Made by a program: the position numbers and the translations under genes
The notes under the pieces: model-generated
Seen by the model: the letters and a program-made list of their open reading frames with translations, nothing else
Database searches by the model: none
Told to the model about the DNA's origin: nothing
From: Chloroflexota bacterium
Lineage (GTDB): Bacteria; Chloroflexota; Anaerolineae; Caldilineales; Caldilineaceae
Length of the DNA stretch: 13,627 nucleotides
Assembly (NCBI GenBank): GCA_003451595.1
Contig: DMDA01000103.1
Span: forward strand, 35,880-49,506
Direction of reading: 5' to 3'
Shown: in pieces, positions 1-7,202 of the stretch
How the letters are laid out: every line of letters starts with the position of its first letter
Position numbering within the stretch: position 1 is the first letter of the stretch

Positions 1-1488
1 GCTGCCGCGCAGAGTACATTGATCAAGACACGTGATCGACTTGTCGGTGTTTTGCACGGCGCCACTCTTTCTGACGAAAGTTGCAAAAGCTGTCCTCCTT
101 TCATCGATGCAGTCGGACAACAGCTTGGCGTCGCCATTGAGAATGCACGCCTCTATACAGAAGAGCAGCATCAGCGCAGGTTGGCGGAGATTCTGCGCGA
201 TATCGCCGCCGATCTGTCGCGCACACTGGACATAGAGAAAGTGCTGACAACGATTCTGCAAGAGATCGGACGCGTGCTGGCTGTGGACGCTGGCGTCATT
301 TTTCTGGTGGAGAATGACATCGCATGTGTCAAAGCTGTGCGCGGGCGACCTGAACTCCAGATGGAGCGATGGCTGGAGCATCGCTTTTCTCTGGAGAATG
401 CAAAGCCTTTGCAGGAGGTGCTATTGAGTCTGGCGCCGGGCACATTCTGCCAGCCCAACCGGCGGACTCTCTTTGAACAAGGAATCTCGCGTCTGGAGGA
501 TGTGGAATGGTGTCTGGTCGTACCCTTGGTGAACAAGGGGCGCGCCATCGGTCTGTTGACGCTGGAGCAAATCGGGCATTGTTACGACACCGAGGAGGAG
601 TTGGCCATTGTCGCTGCCTTTGCCGATCACGCGGCGGTGGCGATCGAGAATGCGCGCCTTTACCAGATCGTGGAAAGCCTGAATCACGATCTGGAAGCGC
701 AGGTTCGGCTGCGTACGCAAGCCCTGGAGCAGGCGCATGATGCGTTGGCGCGTCAGTCCGAGCAGTTGCGTGCATTACTCAACAACACTGTAGATATTCA
801 AGAGGGCGAGCGTGACCGTATTGCGCGCGATATTCATGATGGCGTTGTGCAGTGGATTCTTTGCGCCATGTACGAGCTAGAAGCGCTGGCGGTTTCCCAG
901 CAGCGCAGTGAAGAGGTGAGGCGTCGCCGCCTTTCCGCTATTCAGTCCACATTGCAGCATGCCAAGGATGAGCTTTATCAGGTCATCCACGACCTTCACC
1001 CGCCATTGTTGCGCAGCGATGGCCTGCTGACGGCGTTGAAGACGCTCACCGTTGAAGTGCAACGCAGCACGCCGCTGGCTTGCCGGCTGCGAGTTCATGG
1101 CGAACCTTATCGACTTTCCCCAAAGCAAGAGCTTGCGATCTACCGCATTGTGCAGGAGGCGATCCGCAATACGCTCACCCATGCGCGGGCGCAACATATC
1201 GATGTTAACGCGGACTTCAGCGCAACGCAGGTTCGTTTTCAAATCATTGACGATGGCAATGGCTTTCTTCCTGCCGCTGTTCCCCTCAATCGACTAGGGT
1301 TAGCGAGCATGTACGAGCGTGCCCAGAGCATTGGCGCACGGCTTCACCTGGAAAGCCACCCCGGCGCCGGCGTGCGAATTCATCTTGAGCTTGCAGCGCC
1401 AGACGGCAGCGCGCTAGACGGCAACGCGCTAGACGGCAACGCGCTAGACGAGGAAGACCAGAATGCCTATTCGCGTGTTACTGGCTGA
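1..1488 (+). CDS. GAF-domain sensor histidine kinase (5' partial)
   Basis: Cytoplasmic sensor kinase, likely the phosphodonor of the response regulator that overlaps its 3' end. The frame is open to the left edge, so the true start lies outside the window; the TTG at 19 is not convincing as a start. Visible order: the end of a first GAF domain (about 1-160), a complete second GAF domain (about 220-660), a coiled-coil linker (about 660-800), a HisKA_3 dimerisation domain with the phospho-acceptor His at 835-837 in the motif RDIHDGVVQ, and a HATPase_c domain with N box (QEAIRNTLTHA), G1 box (DDGNGF) and G2 box (LGLASMYERA). This is the NarX/LiaS/DegS kinase class. No transmembrane segment is visible in this part, so the signal may be bound by the GAF domains (redox, gas or small ligand), which is inference. 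The C-terminus ends in a repeated DGNAL tail encoded by tandem 15-base units. Confidence 0.93.
   Translation, partial: AAAQSTLIKTRDRLVGVLHGATLSDESCKSCPPFIDAVGQQLGVAIENARLYTEEQHQRRLAEILRDIAADLSRTLDIEKVLTTILQEIGRVLAVDAGVIFLVENDIACVKAVRGRPELQMERWLEHRFSLENAKPLQEVLLSLAPGTFCQPNRRTLFEQGISRLEDVEWCLVVPLVNKGRAIGLLTLEQIGHCYDTEEELAIVAAFADHAAVAIENARLYQIVESLNHDLEAQVRLRTQALEQAHDALARQSEQLRALLNNTVDIQEGERDRIARDIHDGVVQWILCAMYELEALAVSQQRSEEVRRRRLSAIQSTLQHAKDELYQVIHDLHPPLLRSDGLLTALKTLTVEVQRSTPLACRLRVHGEPYRLSPKQELAIYRIVQEAIRNTLTHARAQHIDVNADFSATQVRFQIIDDGNGFLPAAVPLNRLGLASMYERAQSIGARLHLESHPGAGVRIHLELAAPDGSALDGNALDGNALDEEDQNAYSRVTG
1402..1446 (+). repeat. Three tandem 15-base units inside the kinase 3' end
   Basis: Three consecutive copies of GACGGCAACGCGCTA (the first has AGC in place of AAC) encode DGSAL-DGNAL-DGNAL just after the HATPase domain. 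The unit is in frame, so copy-number changes would alter only the length of the tail. It lies directly before the RBS (AGGAAG) of the next gene. Confidence 0.9.
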
Positions 1489-2101
1489 CGATCACGCGAT
1501 ATTTCGGCGTGGTGTACACAGCCTGCTGGCGGAATATCCCGACATCGAGATCGTCGGCGAAGCGGAGAATAGCCCGGCGACGCTGCGACAGGTGGCTGAG
1601 CACAACCCTGATGTCGTTCTCCTTGATGTGCAGATGGAGGGCGCCAGTGGCGTTGAGGTGGCGCGTACGTTGCGCCAGAACCATCCCCATGTCGGCGTCA
1701 TCATTCTGACCACCTTTGACAATGACGAATATCTGTTTGGCGCAATCCAGGCCGGCGCCCACGCCTACGTGCTCAAAGATATAGCTTTGCAGACACTGCC
1801 GGAGACGATTCGCGCCGTCTGGCGCGGGGAACGCCTGATCAGCACGCAGCTGATTGGGCGCGTGCTTCAACAATTCCAAGACCTGGCGAACGAGCGCGTG
1901 CGCCGCGACACAGGGCTGTCTCCAGAAGACCTGGATATTCTGCGCATGGCTGCCGAGGGCGCCACCAACCAGGAAATCGCCAACCGGTTCTTCTGGAGCG
2001 AAGTCACCGTCAAGAAACGCATGCAAGAAATCTCGCAGAAACTTGGCGCCGCCAATCGCGTTCAGGCAGTGGCGATTGCAATCCGGCGCGGTCTGATCTA
2101 G
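1463..2101 (+). CDS. NarL/FixJ-family response regulator
   Basis: DNA-binding response regulator of 212 residues, the usual length for the family. The receiver domain (about 1-120) has the acidic pair D9/D10, phospho-acceptor D55 (LLDVQM), T83/T84 and K105. The LuxR-type helix-turn-helix lies at about 150-212 (ATNQEIANRF, then VTVKKRMQEI). The start ATG at 1463 has AGGAAG eight bases ahead and overlaps the kinase gene by 26 bases, so the two are translationally coupled and form a pair. The HTH is slightly unusual: the common LTxREREVL motif reads LSPEDLDIL, and the recognition helix has VKKRM rather than VKxHv. The next operon downstream encodes arsenite oxidase, making it the nearest candidate target; that link is inference from position only. 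Confidence 0.95.
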   Translation: MPIRVLLADDHAIFRRGVHSLLAEYPDIEIVGEAENSPATLRQVAEHNPDVVLLDVQMEGASGVEVARTLRQNHPHVGVIILTTFDNDEYLFGAIQAGAHAYVLKDIALQTLPETIRAVWRGERLISTQLIGRVLQQFQDLANERVRRDTGLSPEDLDILRMAAEGATNQEIANRFFWSEVTVKKRMQEISQKLGAANRVQAVAIAIRRGLI

Positions 2102-2149
2102 AACGGCCTGATCCAAAGTGGTGCATTTTGAGGAACGGGCGCACCTCAC

Positions 2150-2211
2150 GTTGCAGCGTCTGTCATGGATCATCGCCTCCGATATGATGGAGAGCTTCGG
2201 TCGCTGCCAAC
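2150..2211 (+). other. Imperfect stem-loop after the first response regulator
   Basis: GTTGCAGCG (2150-2158) pairs with CGCTGCCAAC (2202-2211) with a single bulged base. Inside, ATCAT (2169-2173) can pair with ATGAT (2184-2188). There is no U-run after the stem, so it is not a classical intrinsic terminator; it may still serve as a 3'-end or processing structure for the kinase/regulator transcript. Confidence 0.3.
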
Positions 2212-2362
2212 TGTAGCCTGCGCATATACCAAAGTAACACGATCCACACCCATTCGGATATAGCCAACCCACACAATTTTCTCTAAATTATTGGATGCGT
2301 AGTGCTCAGGCATTTACGCTCATTTTTCGCCCCATTATCACTTCATTGTTTATCGGGACTGG

Positions 2363-2382
2363 TTTGCATTCATTTGCATTCA
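2363..2382. repeat. Tandem direct repeat TTTGCATTCA x2, possible operator
   Basis: Two abutting perfect copies of TTTGCATTCA lie 75 bases before the aioB start. The first copy's GTTTGCAT (2362-2369) recurs inverted as ATGCAAAC at 2413-2420. Direct plus inverted copies of a short motif in a promoter region are typical of sites for a dimeric regulator. No protein is proven to bind here. Confidence 0.45.
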
Positions 2383-2412
2383 GCTGTAAAGCGCTGTGTT
2401 CGCGCAGACTGT

Positions 2413-2420
2413 ATGCAAAC
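2413..2420 (-). promoter_or_regulatory. Inverted copy of the GTTTGCAT element
   Basis: ATGCAAAC is the exact reverse complement of GTTTGCAT at 2362-2369. The two are about 51 bases apart start to start, close to five helical turns, which would place them on the same face of the DNA. This supports, but does not prove, a shared DNA-binding protein. Confidence 0.3.
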
Positions 2421-2456
2421 CTTGTAGCGATCTGGAGACAGACAGGAGGAATCGTC

Positions 2457-2984
2457 ATGCATAAACAGACAGTATCACGTCGCGGGTTTCTCAAGTTGGG
2501 CGGCGCTACCGCAGCAACGGTTGGGCTTGTCGCCGTCACGCCACAAATGGCGGCAGCGCAAGAAGAGGTGGCGGCCCCCAATGTGGCGTTGCCTTACCCT
2601 GACGTAGACCTGACCGACCTCGCCACTGCAGTGACGTCGGAAGCGCCGCAGTACTTTAGCTACCCGGATGATAGTTCTCCATGCATTATGCTGAAACTTG
2701 GCAAGCCTGCCCCCGGCGGCGTTGGCCCCGACCAAGATATCGTCGCCTACAGTGTCATGTGCACCCATCAGGGTTGCCCGCTCAATTATGATGCGCAGAC
2801 GGGCACGCTGAAGTGTCCTTGCCATTACAGCATCTTTGACGCCGAACTGGGCGGCAAGATGGTGATCGGTTCGGCAACGGTGCCTGTGCCACAAGTCGAG
2901 CTGGAATATGATGAGGCGACTGGCGCTGTCCGTGCCACAGGGCTGACCGGCCTGCTCTATGGTCGCGTCTCCAACGTGTTGTAA
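2457..2984 (+). CDS. aioB: Arsenite oxidase small subunit, Rieske [2Fe-2S] protein
   Basis: Small subunit of arsenite oxidase, 175 residues; its [2Fe-2S] cluster takes electrons from the catalytic subunit and passes them to a cytochrome outside the cytoplasm. The N-terminus has a twin-arginine signal (SRRGFLK at 7-13, then an Ala/Gly/Val-rich stretch ending near AAAQE), so the folded complex is exported by Tat. The Rieske motif is complete: CTHQGC with ligands C102 and H104, and CPCH with ligands C120 and H123; C107 and C122 can form the disulfide found in most Rieske proteins. The ATG at 2457 is chosen because AGGAGG sits at 2444-2449 and the Tat signal starts directly after it; an upstream in-frame ATG at 2295 lacks both. 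AioA follows 30 bases downstream, the usual aioBA order. Confidence 0.95.
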   Translation: MHKQTVSRRGFLKLGGATAATVGLVAVTPQMAAAQEEVAAPNVALPYPDVDLTDLATAVTSEAPQYFSYPDDSSPCIMLKLGKPAPGGVGPDQDIVAYSVMCTHQGCPLNYDAQTGTLKCPCHYSIFDAELGGKMVIGSATVPVPQVELEYDEATGAVRATGLTGLLYGRVSNVL

Positions 2985-3014
2985 GCCAGGGATTTAGATG
3001 GAGGCAACTTTCCC

Positions 3015-5492
3015 ATGACAACCATAAATGACCGTCTACCGATTCCACCTACCAATGCTGCGAAGAGCAACCTGGTCTGTCACTTTTGCATCGTTGGCTG
3101 CGGCTATCATGTCTACAAATGGCCCGCCAACAAAGAGGGCGGGCGCGCTCCCGACCAGAATGCGCTAGGGCTGGATTTCCGCGAACAGCAGGCGCCTTTA
3201 CTGATGACGCTGACCAGTGCGATGCACAACGTCATCACCGATCGAGATGGCAAGCGCTACAACATTATGGTGCTGCCGGACAAGCAGTGCGTTGTCAACA
3301 AAGGGTTGAGTTCAACGCGCGGCGGCAAACTTGCCACCGTCATGTATAACCCGGACGGGCTAACCAAAGAACGCTTGAAACATCCGCGCCTCTTCATGGG
3401 CGATGAATGGCTGGACACCTCTTGGGATTATGCTCTGGCAATTTACGCTGGGCTGACCAAGAAAATCCTGGATGAAGCTGGGCCAGATCAGATCATGTTC
3501 AACTGTTTTGATCATGGCGGCGCGGGCGGCGGCTTCGAGAATACCTGGGGCACTGGCAAATTGATGTTTTCTGCCATTCAGACGCAGATGGTGCGCATCC
3601 ACAACCGACCGGCTTACAATTCCGAAGTGCACTCCTCGCGCGACATGGGTGTGAGTGAACTGAACAACGCCTATGAAGATGCCGAACTGGCGGATGTGCT
3701 CTTCACGATCGGCAACAATCCCTTCGAGACGCAAACAAACTATTTCCTGGCGCACTGGGCGCCCAATCTGGATGGTACGACGATCGACAAGAAGAAGGAA
3801 TGGTTTGGCGAAGAGACCGACGGCGTCGCCGGTCGCATCGTCATCGTAGATCCGCGCCGCACCCCCACGGTCTCTATCTCTGAATACATCGCCGGGCCGG
3901 ACAATGTGCTCCATCTCGACATTCAGCCGGGCACCGACAACGCGCTGATGAATGGTCTGCTCACCTATGTCGCTGATCAGGGCTGGCACGATCAGGAATT
4001 TATTACCGCTTCCACCAGCGGGTTTGACGACATGCTGGCAGCGAATCGACTGTCGCTGGAAGAAACCAGCGCGATTACTGGTGTACCCGTCGAAAAGCTG
4101 CAAAAGGCGGCGGAATGGATGTTCAAGCCACGCGAGAACGGATATCGCCCGCGCACGATGTTCGCCTACGAAAAAGGCGTCATCTGGGGAAACAACAACT
4201 ACTCAACGATCGGCTCCATTGTTAATCTGGCATTGGCGACGCACAACATCGGGCGACGCGGCACCGGCTGTAGCCGCATGGGCGGCCATCAAGAAGGATA
4301 TGCGCGCCCGCCCTATCCTGGCCCGCGTCCCGCCCCCTACATCGACCAAGAGATCATCAAGGGCAACGGTCAAATGTTGACGGTCTGGGGTTGCAATGCC
4401 TTCCAGACGACGCTTAACGCCGAGCAATATCGTGAAGAAGTCCATCGCCGCGCGAACATCGTGAAAGAAGCAATGGCGCAGGCGCTGGGCGCCACCCCCG
4501 AAGAAATGGTGGATGTCATCTACAGAGCAGTCACAGAAGATGGTGGTCTCTTCATTACCGTGATCGACCTCTATGCCACCATGTTTGCCGAAGCAGCGCA
4601 TTTGCTATTGCCGGCGGCGCATCCTGGTGAGATGAACCTGACTTCAATGAACGGCGAGCGTCGCATTCGTCTTTCCGAAAAATTCATGGACCCGCCTGGC
4701 AGCGCCAAACCTGACTGTCTGATCGCCGCCGATATTGCTAATGCGATCAAGGCGCTCTATGAAACAGAAGGCAACGAAGAGATGGCGGCGCGGTTCTCTG
4801 GTTTTGACTGGAAAACGGAAGAAGATGCCTTCGAGGACGGTTTCCGTCGCGCCGGTGTTGCCGAAATCGACAGCCAGGGCGGTCCAACTGGCGACCTGGT
4901 CACCTATGACCGTCTGCGCGATATGGGCAACGATGGCGTGCAACTCCCGGTGGTGGAGTACACCGATGGAAAGCTGATCGGCACGGAGATGCTGTACACC
5001 GACGGCAAGTTCAGCACGGATGATGGGCTGGCGCATTTTCTGCCCACGCCTTGGGGAGGATATGGCAAGATTGTTGAGGAACAGAAAGATAAGCATCGCT
5101 TCTGGATCAACAATGGCCGCACTAATCACATGTGGCAGACTGCCTACCATGATCGGTTCATCCCGTTCGCCAACGATCGCTTTCCCCTGACACCGCTGGA
5201 ACTGAATCCTGATGACGCCGCAGAATTAGGCATCGAGTCCGGCGATGTAGTGGAAGTCTATAATAACCGGGGCGCCACCTTTGCACTCGCATATGTCGAG
5301 CCAGCCATCAAGCCGGGACAGGCATTCATGATGTTTGGTCATCATCGCGGGATCGCTGGCGATCTGGTGACCGAGTGGGTCGATGAGAACATTGTTCCCT
5401 ATTACAAGGGGGCATGGGCCGACATCCGCAAGGTGGGCGTCATCTCAGAGTACAAAGAGACCGTCACCTTCAAGAGCCGTCGCTATGTGTAG
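3015..5492 (+). CDS. aioA: Arsenite oxidase large subunit, molybdopterin-binding
   Basis: Catalytic subunit of arsenite oxidase (DMSO-reductase superfamily, bis-MGD molybdenum cofactor), oxidising As(III) to As(V). Its 825 residues match the usual AioA length. The [3Fe-4S] motif C22-x2-C25-x3-C29-x70-S100 is the AioA-specific pattern, with Ser in place of a fourth Cys. The substrate-pocket segment CSRMGGHQEGYARPPYPG gives R421 and H425, four residues apart like the Arg419/His423 pair of the Alcaligenes enzyme; the segment around H206 (VHSSRDMGVSELNNAYED) is also AioA-like. The C-terminal molydopterin dinucleotide-binding domain begins near WINNGRTNHMWQT. It has no signal peptide, as expected if it is carried through Tat with AioB. 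GGAGG at 3000-3004 precedes the ATG. A nitrate reductase or formate dehydrogenase is unlikely given these motifs. Molybdenum-cofactor genes are not in the window. Confidence 0.96.
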   Translation: MTTINDRLPIPPTNAAKSNLVCHFCIVGCGYHVYKWPANKEGGRAPDQNALGLDFREQQAPLLMTLTSAMHNVITDRDGKRYNIMVLPDKQCVVNKGLSSTRGGKLATVMYNPDGLTKERLKHPRLFMGDEWLDTSWDYALAIYAGLTKKILDEAGPDQIMFNCFDHGGAGGGFENTWGTGKLMFSAIQTQMVRIHNRPAYNSEVHSSRDMGVSELNNAYEDAELADVLFTIGNNPFETQTNYFLAHWAPNLDGTTIDKKKEWFGEETDGVAGRIVIVDPRRTPTVSISEYIAGPDNVLHLDIQPGTDNALMNGLLTYVADQGWHDQEFITASTSGFDDMLAANRLSLEETSAITGVPVEKLQKAAEWMFKPRENGYRPRTMFAYEKGVIWGNNNYSTIGSIVNLALATHNIGRRGTGCSRMGGHQEGYARPPYPGPRPAPYIDQEIIKGNGQMLTVWGCNAFQTTLNAEQYREEVHRRANIVKEAMAQALGATPEEMVDVIYRAVTEDGGLFITVIDLYATMFAEAAHLLLPAAHPGEMNLTSMNGERRIRLSEKFMDPPGSAKPDCLIAADIANAIKALYETEGNEEMAARFSGFDWKTEEDAFEDGFRRAGVAEIDSQGGPTGDLVTYDRLRDMGNDGVQLPVVEYTDGKLIGTEMLYTDGKFSTDDGLAHFLPTPWGGYGKIVEEQKDKHRFWINNGRTNHMWQTAYHDRFIPFANDRFPLTPLELNPDDAAELGIESGDVVEVYNNRGATFALAYVEPAIKPGQAFMMFGHHRGIAGDLVTEWVDENIVPYYKGAWADIRKVGVISEYKETVTFKSRRYV

Positions 5493-5545
5493 GTCTCAGG
5501 CAACGGCTTGCCAATGCCGCCAACCAACCTTGTCGTAACCAAACT

Positions 5546-5588
5546 CAAGGACAAACCGGGTTTCATCTGAGAGACTCGGTTTGCCTTG
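5546..5588 (+). other. Strong 18-pair hairpin between aioA and the cytochrome gene
   Basis: Left arm 5546-5564 pairs with right arm 5571-5588 around the loop ATCTGA. All 18 positions pair (two as G-U), with one bulged A at 5551. It begins 53 bases after the aioA stop and is followed by only a short T-run (GTTTCC), so it is weak as a terminator. It may act as a partial terminator, an RNase barrier or an mRNA 3' end that lets aioBA be expressed more than the cytochrome. Its last five bases (CCTTG) can instead pair with the cytochrome RBS. Confidence 0.75.
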
Positions 5589-5597
5589 TTTCCAAGG
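5584..5597 (+). promoter_or_regulatory. Alternative hairpin sequestering the cytochrome RBS
   Basis: CCTTG (5584-5588) can pair with CAAGG (5593-5597) across the loop TTTC. The right arm overlaps the Shine-Dalgarno AAGGAG (5594-5599) of the cytochrome gene. The same CCTTG also closes the long upstream hairpin, so the two structures exclude each other: the long stem would leave the RBS open and the short one would hide it. The long stem should be far more stable. A functional switch is inference. Confidence 0.4.
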
Positions 5598-5610
5598 AGT
5601 TTCCTTACTC

Positions 5611-6984
5611 ATGAGTCGATGGATCACAATTGTTATTGCCGTATTCATTGTGTTGGCATTGTTGCGCATTGTCGCCGCCATGGCTGGGCAGACCATCGAG
5701 GCGCCTCCCCCGCCCACGCCCCGCCCGACCGCTACGTTCACTGCGACGCCAGCGCCGGCTCCTACCACCACACCGCAACCGTCACCAACGACGCCCGCAG
5801 CACAGGGCGACAGCGCTGCAGCCGTTACAGAGGCGCCGGTTCAGTCCGTTGCCATGGCGGATATGGGTTCCTCTGGAGAGACGGCGTCCACCGCAGCCAA
5901 TGCGGCCTCAACAAGCGCCACAAACGCTGTGTCTTCAAGCGTTGCGGACGCCGGTGCAGCACTCTTTGGCGAAGCCTGTGCCCCTTGTCACGGTCAGGAC
6001 GCACAAGGCATCCCTGGCATCGGTCTCAATTTGCGCACAAGTGATTTTGTTGGTGCACTTACTCCTGAGGAATTGGCACATTTCATCGCCGTCGGTCGCC
6101 CTGCCGATAGCCAGTTCAATATCGTTGGCATCTCTATGCCTCCGCGCGGTGGCCGCAATGATCTGACTGATGGCGAGCTACTTGAGATCGCCACCTACCT
6201 ACAATCCATCAACCAGAATGTTGGCAAGCCCTCCCCGCGTGCTGACGACTATCGACTTTGGTTGACCCGAGAAGAAGCACAGGCAGATGTGTTGGTTAGC
6301 CTGGGACAGACCGCCTATCTGCGTTACTGCGCCGTCTGTCATGGCCCTGATGCTCAGGGGCGGCCGGGGCTGGGCAAAAATCTGATCACCAGTAGTTTTG
6401 TCGCGGACCAAAGCGACGCTGATCTGGTGCAATTTATCCGTGAAGGGCGCCCGGCCGATGATCCACTCAACACGACCGGCATCGCCATGTTGCCGTATGG
6501 TGGCCAACCCACGTTGAGCGACGCCGATCTGACCAATCTGGTGGCTTACATGCGTTCGGTTAACCTCGGCAAGGAGGCGATAGCCGCGCTGCCGCCCGCC
6601 ACACCTGCGCCGGCAACGCCAACGCCAGCGGCAGCCACGCAAACAACAGTCGCAGAACCTGGTGGGGCTATCACCGGCGCAATTGATGGCGCTGCTGTTT
6701 TTGCTCGTCTCAACCCGCCCTGCCTGACCTGTCACCAATTGGGCGGCAAAGGCAGCAAGTTTGGTCCTGGCCCCAATCTCGACGATCTGAAAGACGTCGC
6801 CGCTACGCGCGTGGAAGGGCTGAGCGCCGAGGAGTATGTGCATCAATCGATCGTGGAACCCGGCGCTTTTGTCGTCAAGCAATGCCCGGCGGGGCCTTGC
6901 GTCAACGCCATGCCCAAGACTTACCCTGATCAGATGACGACTGAAGAGTTGGATGCTCTTGTGCAATATCTGCTGAATCACTGA
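5611..6984 (+). CDS. Membrane-anchored triheme cytochrome c
   Basis: Electron-transfer protein of 457 residues, probably the acceptor for arsenite oxidase given its place directly after aioA. An uncleaved N-terminal membrane helix (about 4-24) is followed by a Thr/Pro-rich linker (about 31-75). Three class-I-like cytochrome c domains carry CAPCH (123-127), CAVCH (240-244) and CLTCH (371-375), each with a candidate axial Met downstream (GISMPP, GIAMLP, NAMPK). Domains 1 and 2 resemble each other (both CHGxDAQGxPGxGxNL), suggesting an internal duplication; domain 3 differs (QLGGKGSKFGPGPNL) and is set apart by a second TP/AP-rich linker (about 328-345). The ATG at 5611 is chosen over the upstream TTG at 5581 because AAGGAG lies at 5594-5599 and the membrane helix starts immediately. 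Its partner further down the chain, perhaps a terminal oxidase or alternative complex III, is not in the window. Confidence 0.92.
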   Translation: MSRWITIVIAVFIVLALLRIVAAMAGQTIEAPPPPTPRPTATFTATPAPAPTTTPQPSPTTPAAQGDSAAAVTEAPVQSVAMADMGSSGETASTAANAASTSATNAVSSSVADAGAALFGEACAPCHGQDAQGIPGIGLNLRTSDFVGALTPEELAHFIAVGRPADSQFNIVGISMPPRGGRNDLTDGELLEIATYLQSINQNVGKPSPRADDYRLWLTREEAQADVLVSLGQTAYLRYCAVCHGPDAQGRPGLGKNLITSSFVADQSDADLVQFIREGRPADDPLNTTGIAMLPYGGQPTLSDADLTNLVAYMRSVNLGKEAIAALPPATPAPATPTPAAATQTTVAEPGGAITGAIDGAAVFARLNPPCLTCHQLGGKGSKFGPGPNLDDLKDVAATRVEGLSAEEYVHQSIVEPGAFVVKQCPAGPCVNAMPKTYPDQMTTEELDALVQYLLNH

Positions 6985-7029
6985 TCTCGAAGCATCAAGA
7001 GTGCAGATTCCCCCCCCGCCGCACTTGTG

Positions 7030-7105
7030 AAGTCATCGCCTCCGGCGAGATGCCGTGTCCGACCCGGAGCTTGAAGCCGCTTCGTCACGCTGAGGGCGAT
7101 GACTT
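7030..7105. repeat. Branched inverted-repeat element
   Basis: A perfect 11-base inverted repeat, AAGTCATCGCC (7030-7040) and GGCGATGACTT (7095-7105), encloses two smaller hairpins: CTCCGG (7040-7045) with CCGGAG (7064-7069), and GAAG (7073-7076) with CTTC (7080-7083). This folds as a three-way junction. It lacks a U-run, so it is not a standard terminator, and no known riboswitch was recognised. It may be a dispersed repeat, an mRNA 3'-end structure or a small RNA. Confidence 0.5.
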
Positions 7106-7187
7106 ACCATTTCCAATGCTCGCCCCCAAGCCGCCTTGTCGCGTATGACCTGCGATGCGCGCCCGCAAGCCGAATGGTTAGTGACAT

Positions 7188-7202
7188 TTGTCATGTTGAC
7201 AA
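7188..7202 (+). promoter_or_regulatory. Palindrome over a consensus -35, upstream of FmdE-like gene
   Basis: TTGTCA-TGT-TGACAA is a perfect inverted repeat whose right half contains TTGACA (7196-7201), the exact sigma-70 -35 consensus. A possible -10 (TATATG, 7222-7227) lies 20 bases on, a long spacer of the kind used by MerR-type activators; a better -10 (TATACT, 7256-7261) has no good partner. Assignment of this promoter to the FmdE-like gene is inference. Confidence 0.4.

Larger units (their letters stand above)
2102..2456 (+). promoter_or_regulatory. Gap upstream of aioB: probable promoter and operator region
   Basis: No credible gene lies here; the reading frame running into aioB from 2295 lacks an RBS at its first codon and has no protein-like character before the Tat signal. 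The first part (2150-2211) can fold as an imperfect stem. The region from about 2265 to 2400 is clearly AT-richer than its surroundings and is the most likely promoter zone. It includes a perfect 10-base direct repeat and an inverted GTTTGCAT element. I could not fix one -35/-10 pair with confidence. Confidence 0.5.

Noticed and set aside
1478..2272. Long open frame on the minus strand opposite the first response regulator
   Set aside because: It mirrors the plus-strand gene, has no RBS and no recognisable domain, while the plus-strand protein is a clear response regulator.
2355..2367. Possible sigma-54 promoter (GGGACTGGTTTGC) upstream of aioB, as in proteobacterial aio operons
   Set aside because: The spacing between GG and GC is one base short of the required ten, and the consensus TGGCAC is not met; the adjacent regulator is NarL-type, not a sigma-54 activator.
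2295..2456. N-terminal extension of AioB from the upstream ATG at 2295
   Set aside because: No RBS, and the Tat signal would become internal; the ATG at 2457 with AGGAGG fits better.
3360..4103. Minus-strand frame inside aioA
   Set aside because: Shadow of a highly conserved catalytic gene; composition and lack of start signals argue against it.
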